Source: an uncultured Acidobacteriota bacterium (GTDB taxonomy: Bacteria; Acidobacteriota; Thermoanaerobaculia; Gp7-AA8). From it: DNA of 45,666 nucleotides. Within the stretch, counting starts at the first letter, position 1. Every line of letters begins with the position of its first letter. The translations under genes were made by a program, and so were the position numbers. Location of the stretch: contig CALMZP010000011.1 of the NCBI GenBank assembly GCA_937870635.1, forward strand, positions 1 through 45,666, given 5' to 3'. Below are positions 28,287-36,200 of the stretch, in pieces. The notes beneath the pieces were generated by a model. It was not told where the DNA came from and did no database searches. It was given only the letters and a program-made list of their open reading frames with translations.

Positions 28287-28985
28287 TCAAATGTCACCGT
28301 ACCGTGCAGCGATGATTCCAGCCGCGGCGATCGCGGCGGTCTCGGCGCGAAGCCTTCTCGGTCCCAGGCGCTGGAAGACGCATCGCTCCTCTCTGGCCAG
28401 CTCGATCTCCGCCTGCGCCCATCCGCCCTCCGGGCCGACGAGCAGGGTGGCGGTCTGAAACGAGGGAGGATCGCCCGGCGCCGAGTCCGCGTCGAAAAAG
28501 AGTCTGACCCCTGGACGGCGGACCACATCCTCGAAGGCGGCAGGAGGCTCGAGCGAAGGCATGACGGACCGGCCACTCTGTTTCACCGCCTCGAACACGA
28601 TCTTCTCCCACCGGTCCGCTTTGCCGCGGTAGCGCTCGGGCCGCACTTCGACCCGTTCCGTGATCAGCGGGATCAGCGCGGCCACACCCAGTTCGGTCGC
28701 CTTCTGGAGCACGAGCTCGAACTTCTCGAGCTGGATGATGGCCATGGCCAGGACGATGCGGAGCGGCGATTCCCGCGAGGGGGCCGGGCCAGTAATGCGG
28801 ACGCGAATCGCCTCGCGGCCCGCGGCCACGACTTCGCCCGTCACGGCGATGCCCCGTCCGTCGAGCAGCTCGACTTCCTCCCCCTCGTGCACACGAACCA
28901 CGCGCGCGGCATGGTGAAGCTCGTCGCCGGTGATCGAGACTTCCTCCTGACCGAGATCGCCGTCGAAAAAGATGCGGTGATGCAT
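28287..28985 (-). CDS. rsmE: 16S rRNA (uracil-1498-N3)-methyltransferase
   Basis: SPOUT enzyme that methylates U1498 of 16S rRNA. The 232-residue protein has the N-terminal PUA-like domain (MHHRIFFDGDLGQEE, HHAARVVRVHEGEEVELLDG), the ATELGV block (LVLQKATELGVAALIPL), KQSGRSVMP and the knot LLVGPEGGWAQAE ending RLGPRRLRAETAAIAA. The start (28985) overlaps the stop of the upstream permease by one base (TGATG), so translation is coupled. Confidence 0.96.
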   Translation of the reverse strand: MHHRIFFDGDLGQEEVSITGDELHHAARVVRVHEGEEVELLDGRGIAVTGEVVAAGREAIRVRITGPAPSRESPLRIVLAMAIIQLEKFELVLQKATELGVAALIPLITERVEVRPERYRGKADRWEKIVFEAVKQSGRSVMPSLEPPAAFEDVVRRPGVRLFFDADSAPGDPPSFQTATLLVGPEGGWAQAEIELAREERCVFQRLGPRRLRAETAAIAAAGIIAARYGDI

Positions 28986-30232
28986 CAGCCGACCTCCGCC
29001 ACCACGTCGCGGCTCTTGGGAGGAGTCAGCTCGGCGCCGCGTATGAGGGGAAGGAGGAGGAGGCCGGGGATGCCGAGGATGAGCGTGAGCCAGAAATAGG
29101 GGGCGTAACCGATGTTTTCCGTCAGCACGCCGCTGAACGAACCGATCACGAATCGCGTGAATGCGAAGGCAGCGCTGAGCAGCGCGTACTGCGTGGCCGC
29201 GAACTCGCGATCGCAGATGGCCATCAGGAATGAGAGGAAGGCGGCGGTCCCGAGGCCGCTGCAGAAGTTCTCCACGATCACCACGCCGTAGAACATCGGC
29301 TGAGACGCCGGCTGCCCTGCTGCGATGGCGTAACCACCGTTGGAGAGCACCTGCACGATGCCGAGCCACAACAGCGAATGCCAGATTCCGATGCGCGAGA
29401 TGAACGCACCCCCGATGAAGGCGCCCGCGATCAGGAACGAGAGGCCGATGACCGTGGTGACGGTTCCGATCTCCGCGGTCGAGAATCCCTTGTCCACCCA
29501 GAACGGCTTGGACATCGGTACCAGCGCTGCGTCGCCGAGACGGTAAATGAACGCGATGGCCAGGAACGCAAAGGCGTGCTTGCGCTGCAGCCACTGTCCC
29601 ATGCCGCGAAACGGGCTCTGGTGCCGCGTCGCGGCGCCCGATTCGTGAGGCAGAAACATCGTCGTCACGAGCGCCAGGCCCATGATGGCGGCGGCGACGA
29701 GGAACGTGGCCTTCCAGCCGATGACGGAAGTGAGCGCCGCGAGCGCGCCGCCGGCGACGATCATCGCGCCGCGGTACGAAGTCACGCGGATCGAGTTCAC
29801 GTATCCGAGCTGACGCTCGGGAGTGATGCGGACCGCCATCGCGTCGATGGCGATGTCCTGCGTCGCCGATGCGAAGGCCAGAACCGCCACGATGACGAAG
29901 AAGAGCGTGGTCATCTCCGGCGGAACCACGGCGAAAGCCGCAATCGTGGCGATCAGCACGACCAGCGCCGCCGCGATCCAGCGGCGATAGGTCCCGAACC
30001 GGTCGATGGCCGGCGACCACAGAAACTTCCACGTCCAGGCTGAGCTCACCGCGCTCACGAGCCCGATGTTCGTCAGAGAGATGTCCTGCACCCGCATGTA
30101 GAGCGGGAGGAGCTGGTCCACGATCCCGAACGGGAACCCCTGGGCGAAGTAGAGGACCGCCGCGATCGTGGGTGCGAACCACGCCGGGCGGGCGAGGCTG
30201 CCGGGAGGCTCGAACCTTGCTGTCGTGGTCAT
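28985..30232 (-). CDS. AmpG-like MFS permease
   Basis: A 415-residue 12-TM permease of the AmpG group. The key blocks are YFAQGFPFGIVDQLLPLYMR, the WSPAIDRFG motif and ATQDIAIDAMAV, all typical of AmpG, which imports anhydro-muropeptides for cell-wall recycling. The link to peptidoglycan is from family knowledge; no recycling enzyme is adjacent. The ATG at 30232 has no ribosome binding site but TATCGT lies 7 nt before it on the minus strand, so it may be leaderless. Its start codon is only 12 bp from the divergent lipoprotein start. Confidence 0.85.
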   Translation of the reverse strand: MTTTARFEPPGSLARPAWFAPTIAAVLYFAQGFPFGIVDQLLPLYMRVQDISLTNIGLVSAVSSAWTWKFLWSPAIDRFGTYRRWIAAALVVLIATIAAFAVVPPEMTTLFFVIVAVLAFASATQDIAIDAMAVRITPERQLGYVNSIRVTSYRGAMIVAGGALAALTSVIGWKATFLVAAAIMGLALVTTMFLPHESGAATRHQSPFRGMGQWLQRKHAFAFLAIAFIYRLGDAALVPMSKPFWVDKGFSTAEIGTVTTVIGLSFLIAGAFIGGAFISRIGIWHSLLWLGIVQVLSNGGYAIAAGQPASQPMFYGVVIVENFCSGLGTAAFLSFLMAICDREFAATQYALLSAAFAFTRFVIGSFSGVLTENIGYAPYFWLTLILGIPGLLLLPLIRGAELTPPKSRDVVAEVG

Positions 30233-30244
30233 CGGAGGAACGAT

Positions 30245-30622
30245 ATGCGAAAAAGCTCGTTTGTCTTAGCGGCGGTGGTGCTGTTCACGGCCGCCTGCGG
30301 TTCCATCGGCGGCCTCGGTGACCTCGGTGGCATCCTCGGCAGCCCGTCCTCGACGCAGGCGTCGGACGTGCGAGGCACGGTCAGCTCGATCGACACGGCG
30401 GGACGCCGCATCATCATGGACGTCGCGTACGTGAACAACCTGCGCAACACGCAGAACGCGCAGTCGATCTATTACGACAACAACACGCGCGTCGAGTATC
30501 AGGGGCAGACCTATCGCGTGGAAGATCTCGAACGCGGCGACGAGATCTCGGTGCGCGGCCACAACGACAATGGCCGCTATGTGGCCGAGGTGGTCACGGT
30601 GACGAGGAACGTGCGGACGTAG
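30245..30622 (+). CDS. Small lipoprotein, DUF5666-like
   Basis: A 125-residue exported protein: lipoprotein signal MRKSSFVLAAVVLFTAAC (Cys18), a Gly-rich linker, then an OB-like beta domain (VRGTVSSIDTAGRRIIMDV, TRVEYQGQTYRVEDLERGDE, ISVRGHNDNGRYVAEVVTV). The pattern of a short beta barrel with a GTV...I start and GDEI/V core is that of DUF5666-type periplasmic proteins; function unknown. A GGAGGA ribosome binding site sits 4 nt before the ATG, in the tiny gap to the divergent permease gene. Confidence 0.8.
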   Translation: MRKSSFVLAAVVLFTAACGSIGGLGDLGGILGSPSSTQASDVRGTVSSIDTAGRRIIMDVAYVNNLRNTQNAQSIYYDNNTRVEYQGQTYRVEDLERGDEISVRGHNDNGRYVAEVVTVTRNVRT

Positions 30623-30627
30623 GTTTT

Positions 30628-30731
30628 GAAGGATGAAGGATGAAGGATGAAGGATGAAGGATGAAGGATGAAGGATGAAGGATGAAGGGGTTGCAGTGAC
30701 CTTCATCCTTCATCCTTCATCCTTCATCCTT
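30628..30731. repeat. Heptamer hairpin, eight ATGAAGG units and four inverted units
   Basis: ATGAAGG is repeated eight times without error at 30633-30688 (preceded by a partial unit), then 11 nt, then CCTTCAT four times at 30700-30727, followed by T5. It can fold as a stem of about 30 bp and act as a terminator for the lipoprotein gene. Its unit number differs between arms, which suggests recent slippage. Confidence 0.93.
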
Positions 30732-30735
30732 TTTC

Positions 30736-31236
30736 TTATCGCGAGTAGACGGTCACCGGAAACTTCATCTGACCGATGGGGGTGTTGTAATAGGCGTTGC
30801 CGCGGAGCTCGTAACGGGCACGGTTGCCGTTGATCAGGCCAACGATCTCGCTCCAGAGGCTCTGGATGTTGCTGTAGCCGACCCTCCCGCGAAGATGGAC
30901 GTCGCCCGTGCCGTTCGCCGGAATCCGGATCTGCTGGTCGCTCATGCTGTCCAGAATCCGCGAATTGTTCACATAGAGGGTGAAGTCGAACCGGTCCAGG
31001 CGGAGTCCGACCGTATTGGGGTTGTTCACTCCAACGGTCATGTCGAAGTCGATCGAGGACGCCGACAGCGGCAGCGCGATCTGGACCCTGGGGTCGATGT
31101 TCCGCAGCGAATAGCTGGGATTCTCGATGTTCAGGGTCTTCGCGATGGTGTTGCAGCCCGAGAGGACCAGCGTGATGAGGGCCAGGGTGATGCACAGGCC
31201 CGTGAGCAATGCCGCCTGAAAGAGAGACCGTCTCAT
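30736..31236 (-). CDS. LEA type 2 (WHy-domain) lipoprotein
   Basis: A 166-residue exported protein with a lipoprotein signal (FQAALLTGLCITLALITLVL then SGC) and one LEA14/WHy domain: PRVQIALPLSASSIDFDMTV, the hallmark GVNNPNTVGLRLDRFDFTLY, and IRIPANGTGDVHLRG. WHy domains are linked to desiccation and stress tolerance; here it would sit on the periplasmic face of a membrane. I use ATG 31236; the frame continues upstream but without signal-peptide logic. It is divergent from a glycosyltransferase. Confidence 0.85.
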   Translation of the reverse strand: MRRSLFQAALLTGLCITLALITLVLSGCNTIAKTLNIENPSYSLRNIDPRVQIALPLSASSIDFDMTVGVNNPNTVGLRLDRFDFTLYVNNSRILDSMSDQQIRIPANGTGDVHLRGRVGYSNIQSLWSEIVGLINGNRARYELRGNAYYNTPIGQMKFPVTVYSR

Positions 31237-31343
31237 GATGGCGGCGACCCCTGCAAACCGCTCGCCCGGGGGCGCGGCCGCGCGGGCGGCTATGTTATGG
31301 TCTGCCGGTTGCACCGGCAGGGCCAATCGGCAGAGAGGTGATT

Positions 31344-32048
31344 TTGGGGACGACGGCGATCATCGCGGCATACAACGAAGAAGGGACGCTCGCGGACGTT
31401 CTCGGCGCTCTGACTGCCAGCCCGCTCATCGACGAGGTGATCGTCGTGAGCGATGGTTCCACGGATGAGACCGTCAACATCGCGCGCCGATTCGACGTCA
31501 CCACCATCGCCCTCCGGCAGAACCACGGAAAAGGCTATGCGATGCGCATGGGTGTCGCCTGGGCGACCCACGACATCCTCTTCTTCGTCGACGGCGACAT
31601 GTTCAACGTCACCAGCGAGCACATCGAAGCGCTCGTCGGTCCCGTCGCGCGCGGCGAAGCGGACATGAACGTCGGCATCCGCCATCGCGGACCAGTCCTC
31701 GACTTTCTCCATCTGAAAGCGGGCTGCGGGCCGGTCCTCTCGGGGATCCGCGTGATGCGCCGCGCCGTGTGGGAAACCGTGCCGGTGCAGTACATGGAGC
31801 GCTTCAAGATCGAAGCAGCGCTCAATCGTTTCTGCGTCGCCGCCGGCTATCGCCAGCTCAACACCGTCATCTACAACCTCGGCCACGTCATCAAGGAGTC
31901 GAAGCGCGGCCTTCTCAACGGACTGCACAGCCGCTGGGAAATGAGCCGCGAAGTCTTCCTGCTGATTTTCGACCTCTACGTCTTCGAGACGTGGCGCTGG
32001 TCGGGCCAGGAAGAGATGCCCGTGGCCGAGTACGATCTCTTCGAGTAG
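31344..32048 (+). CDS. Family 2 glycosyltransferase
   Basis: A 234-residue GT-A fold enzyme: TTAIIAAYNEEGTLADVLGA, the acceptor-side DEVIVVSDGSTDETV, and the metal-binding DGD in LFFVDGDMF. The DNHGKGYAMR-type segment (RQNHGKGYAMRMGV) is typical of polyprenyl-phosphate or lipid glycosyltransferases, but substrate is unknown. There is no membrane tail. The start is taken as TTG 31344, since AGGTGA at 31336-31341 is a good ribosome binding site for it; GTG at 31338 would put that site inside the gene. Confidence 0.85.
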   Translation: MGTTAIIAAYNEEGTLADVLGALTASPLIDEVIVVSDGSTDETVNIARRFDVTTIALRQNHGKGYAMRMGVAWATHDILFFVDGDMFNVTSEHIEALVGPVARGEADMNVGIRHRGPVLDFLHLKAGCGPVLSGIRVMRRAVWETVPVQYMERFKIEAALNRFCVAAGYRQLNTVIYNLGHVIKESKRGLLNGLHSRWEMSREVFLLIFDLYVFETWRWSGQEEMPVAEYDLFE

Positions 32049-32106
32049 CGGGCCGGGTGCGCACCACTCGCCTCATTCCAGCGCGTCCTGCAGCGACTCC
32101 GGTCGT

Positions 32107-32215
32107 GATTGGACCCTGGTCCTGGACCTTGGACCTTGGACCTTAGACCTTGGGCCCTCGGTGACGCCTCGTGCGCAAGGTCCAAGGTCCAGGGTCCAAG
32201 GTCCAAGGTCCAATC
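32107..32215. repeat. Heptamer hairpin, unit GGACCTT (second locus)
   Basis: Left array 32107-32157 (gattggaccctggtcctgga, then three perfect ggacctt units) and inverted array 32176-32215 (ggtccaa units, ending ggtccaatc). The ends gattggacc and ggtccaatc pair exactly. It uses the same heptamer as 9121-9194, 23 kb away. The rest of the 32049-32315 gap holds no gene I can support. Confidence 0.88.
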
Positions 32216-32315
32216 GCCCCGAAGCCGCCAAGCGTTCAGAACCCGCGCGGCGGTAACCGAAGAACTCCCGACCCTCACGACCGCCGCGTGGCGTCGAGCT
32301 TGCTTTGAGTCGGGT

Positions 32316-33032
32316 ATGGATCAGCAAGCGGTCATGCACCAGGATTGGCGGCACCTGCTCTTTCTGCACTGGGAAGTTCCGCCGCAGGAACTGCAGCGGC
32401 TCCTGCCGCCCGGTCTCGCCGTCGATCTCCACGAAGGCAAGGCATGGTTGGGTTTGATTCCTTTCACGCTGAGCGGCGTCCGCCCGGTCCTGATGCCCGC
32501 CCTTCCGGGCGTATCGACGTTCCATGAGGTGAACGTCCGAACGTACGTGCGCCGCAACGGAGTCGATCCCGGAGTCTGGTTCTTCAGCCTCGACGCCTCG
32601 AGCTCGATCGCCGTCGAGGCGGCGCGGCTCGCATACAAGCTTCCGTACTTCAAAGCGCAGATCGAGTTCAGCGCCCAGGGTGAAGCGCTGCCGCTCATCG
32701 AGTTCAATTCTCACCGCGAGGATGGCCGCGGGCCGACGCCGGCCCACGCCCATCTGCGGTATCGGCCCGAGGAAGGGGCGGCGAAACCGGCCGCGCCGGG
32801 AACGCAGGAGCATTTTCTGGTCGAGCGGTACGTGCTCTACGCGCAGGACTCCGATTATCAGCTGTGGAGAGCGCGCGTCGAGCATCAGCCCTACGTGATC
32901 CAGAAGGCCGAGTTGCTGGAGCTCGACGAAACGCTCGTGTGGGCGGCGGGGATTCGCCGATCCGATGCGGTCCCGCTCCGGCATTACGCGCGCGAAGTGA
33001 AGGTGAAGATCTTCCCGCCGGAGAAGGTGTGA
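32316..33032 (+). CDS. DUF2071 (YqjF-like) family protein
   Basis: A 238-residue protein of the YqjF/DUF2071 family: HQDWRHLLFLHWEVPPQELQ, LLPPGLAVDLHEGKAWLGLI, the block GVSTFHEVNVRTYVRR and WFFSLDASS, all usual for the family. It is a single-domain cytoplasmic protein of unknown biochemical role. ATG 32316 gives MDQQAVMHQDW; the frame continues upstream only through repeat DNA. There is no strong ribosome binding site. Confidence 0.85.
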   Translation: MDQQAVMHQDWRHLLFLHWEVPPQELQRLLPPGLAVDLHEGKAWLGLIPFTLSGVRPVLMPALPGVSTFHEVNVRTYVRRNGVDPGVWFFSLDASSSIAVEAARLAYKLPYFKAQIEFSAQGEALPLIEFNSHREDGRGPTPAHAHLRYRPEEGAAKPAAPGTQEHFLVERYVLYAQDSDYQLWRARVEHQPYVIQKAELLELDETLVWAAGIRRSDAVPLRHYAREVKVKIFPPEKV

Positions 33033-33042
33033 AGCACTCCAC

Positions 33043-33143
33043 TGTCATCCGAGCGTAGCGAGGGATCTGGGGGCCGGGTGGCGCGAACATCATGCCTCGT
33101 GCCGCTCATCCCCCCAGGTCCCTCGCTCACGCTCGGGATGACA
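33043..33143. repeat. R2 hairpin between the DUF2071 and macroglobulin genes
   Basis: Left arm begins tgtcatccgagcgtagcgag (33043-33072), right arm ends with the complement cgctcgggatgaca (33111-33143). The left arm has lost one C compared with the right. The core is unrelated in sequence to that of the copy at 3099-3201, while the arms are nearly the same. Confidence 0.88.
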
Positions 33144-33235
33144 CGCTTTTTGAGACGTTCTCCCAGCCTGTTACCATCACAATCCCGCCACAATGTTTCC
33201 CTGACCTTTCCTCGAGCACGCTGCGACGGCCGTCG

Positions 33236-33247
33236 TAGACTTCCAGC
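33236..33247 (+). promoter_or_regulatory. Putative leaderless promoter (-10 TAGACT)
   Basis: TAGACT at 33236-33241 lies six nt before the ATG at 33248, with no ribosome binding site. The geometry is the same as at 7953 and 4121. Confidence 0.45.
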
Positions 33248-36200
33248 ATGAAGCGTGTCGTCGTCCTCGCGGCTCTCCTTCTTCTTTGCACCTCGATTCT
33301 TTCCGCTGCGGACACCTTGCGGGTGATCAGCGCGGGGCCCGTCGGCGAATTGGCCTCGATGGCGGAGGCGAACGAGGTCCGCGTCGTTTTTTCCGAGCCG
33401 ATGGTGGTCGTGGGAAGAGTCCCGCAACCGGTGACGGCTCCGTTCTTCAGGATCGAGCCCGCGGTGAAGGGAACGTTCCGCTGGTCGGGAACGACGACGC
33501 TCATCTTCACGCCCCAGCCGCTGCCATACGCGCGGCAGTTCAACGTGACGGTCGATGCCAGCGCGCGCTCGGCTGCCGGGAACACGCTCGATCGCGACTA
33601 CACGTTCTCGTTCACGACACCGACGATCCGGCTTCTGCGGACACAGTGGTATCGCAAGGGCGGGGAAGCAGGCGCGCCCCTCGTGATCGGCCTGCGGTTC
33701 AACCAGGCCGTCGATGCGCAGGTAGTGGCAAGCCATCTCCAGCTCCGAACGGTGGCACACCCGTTCCACGCGCCGGAGCTGCCGGCGGCGACGCTCGAGC
33801 GGGAGGCTTTCGAAGCGAAGCGGGTTCGCGCGGCCGCGACGGCGGCCGCCGGCGGCGAACGCGTCCTCGCCTTTCTGACCAGCGACTGGGATCGCAAGCG
33901 CATCGAGCCGGGCACTGACCTCGTGGTTCTCGAAACGAAGCCGGGGATCGCTCCGGAGACGTGGCTGCAGGTTTTCCTCGACGAGAAGCTCGCCGCTTCA
34001 GGACGCTCCGTCGCGGCGGGACGCCCGCAGGAGTACACGATCCAGCTCGAGCCGGCGTTCTTCGTCGAGCGTCTCAGCTGCGTCACCCGATGCGATCCCG
34101 AGATGGGGACGCATCTCGAGTTCCGAACCCAGGCCGGCGTTCGCCTGGCGGAGGTTCGCAAGGCCGTGAGCGTCACCGACGTGACCGATACGAAGAAGCC
34201 GGTGAAGCTTGAAGCGGAGGAGCGGACGTCCGAATATGACTATCCATCGAGCGCCTACTCGCTCGATACCCTCGGCTTCGATCTTCAGCCGTCGCGGCGC
34301 TACCTCGTCCGCGTCGACCCCTCGCTCCGCGCGGAGGATGGCCAGATCCTCGGTTACGCGTGGATGGGCACCATCGATGTCTGGCACAAGTCGGCGTTCA
34401 TCAGTTTCGGGGAGGGGCAGGGCGTATGGGAGGCGAGCGGCGGGACCATCCTGCCGTTCCACGCGCGGAACTTCCGCAGCGTCAGGCAGTGGCTCGCGCC
34501 ACTGAGCATCGAGCAGACGATGCCTCTGCTGCTGGAGATGCTGCGCAACGGATTCCGTTCGGTTCCGCCGGACGCACCGTCGAAACCGCGCACGCTTCGC
34601 GTCATCCCCGACAAGATCCAGGCTTTCGGGCTCGACGCGAGCTCCGTTGTCGGCAGCGACGGCAAAGGCCTCTTCTGGGCGGCCATCGAGCCGGACGAGA
34701 CCATCCCGCGCTCGAACCTCTACGACCCGATGACCCGTGCCACGATCGTTCAGGTCACGAACCTCGGCATCAGCGTCAAGGACAGTCCGCTGAACACGCT
34801 GATCCTCGTCACCACGCTCGACGAGGGGAAGCCCGTTGCTGGCGCAAACGTATCGATCCGCACGACGGAGAACGAAGTTTTCTGGCGCGGTGTGACTGGC
34901 ACCGACGGCATCGCGATCGCTCCGAACACGAACCTGCGCGAAGTGAGAACATCCTCGCCGGAGCAGGAGTACGACGAGTCGTGGCGTGCGCTCGGAGAAC
35001 TGCATTTCATCGTCGTCGCCGAGAAGGGCGGCGACGTCGCCTACGTCGGGAGCGACTGGAATGAAGGGATCACCCCGTGGGAGCTCGGCGTCAACTTCGA
35101 CATCAACGAAGCCGATCCGCTGCTCCGCGGGACGGTCTTCAGCGATCGAGGCGTCTACAAGCTCGGTGAAGAAGTGCACGCGAAGGTCGTCATCCGCAGC
35201 GACACTCCTGCTGCCGGGATGCAGCTGCTTCCGGCGGGCACGCGCGTGGAGGTACTCCTCCGCGACAGCCAGAACAAGGATGTGATCCGCGAGACCGTCT
35301 CGTTGAACGAGTGGAGCAGCGCGGAATGGGTGTTTCGCGTTCCGGCCGAGGCGCCGCTCGGCAACTATTCGATGCAGGCGAAAGTCGAGGGGCAGCGCCT
35401 CGCGGTCCACGGCGGGTTCCTGGTCGCCGCGTATCGCCGGCCCGATTTCCGCGTCGATGCGACAGTCGACGCGCCGTCCACGGTCGCCGGCACGAACGTG
35501 AACGGGAAAGTCACCGGCCGTTATCTCTACGGCGGTTCGATGTCGAACCGCGACGTGAGGTGGAAGTGGACGAAGCGGCCCGTGTGGGACGTCCCCGCCC
35601 CCATCCGCGACCGCTGGCCGTCCGAGCGGTTCCTTTTTCTCGGATGGAACGACGAGACCTCGCACGATCCGGTCACGATCAGTTCGAAGGAAGAACAGCT
35701 GGACGCGAAGGGGGAACTGAATCTCGTTCTCCCCACCGCCAAAGCGGACGGATGGCCATTCGAGTATCAGCTGGAAGGCGAAGTCGCGGACGTCACGCGG
35801 CAGCGCATCGCGAACCGCGCGTCGTTTCGCACCGACCCCGCCGAGTTTTACGTTGGAGTGAAGCCGCCGCCGTATTTCACGGAGTCAGCGAATGGCGTCG
35901 ACACGGAGATCGTGGTCGCGGGCCTCGACGGACTGGCCGTCAGCGGAGTCGCCGTCCAGGTGAAGGTCGAGCGCATCCAGTACAACAGTGTCCGCCGCGC
36001 GGTGGGCAACGGCTTTTACGAATGGCAATCGGAGCGCAAAGAGCTGCCGGCCGGCGAATGGACTGTTAATTCCCAGGCGGCGCCCGTGCCGCTGCGCATC
36101 CCCCTCGCCGATGGCGGAGAGTACCGCCTGACCGCACGCGCAACCGATGGCGGCGGGCGAACCACCACGACGCGGACCTGGTTTTACGCGGTCGGGCCCG

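Noticed and set aside
26963-28576. Citrate synthase with 111 extra N-terminal residues
   Set aside because: The extension is antisense/out-of-frame to rsmE and a TTG with a strong GGAGG site gives the normal family length.
28287-30182. A single 631-residue fusion protein covering RsmE and most of the permease region
   Set aside because: The N-terminal part is the permease DNA read in the wrong frame. RsmE has a normal start at 28985 overlapping the permease stop.
30628-30731. CRISPR array
   Set aside because: Units are 7 bp without spacers and no cas genes are in the window.
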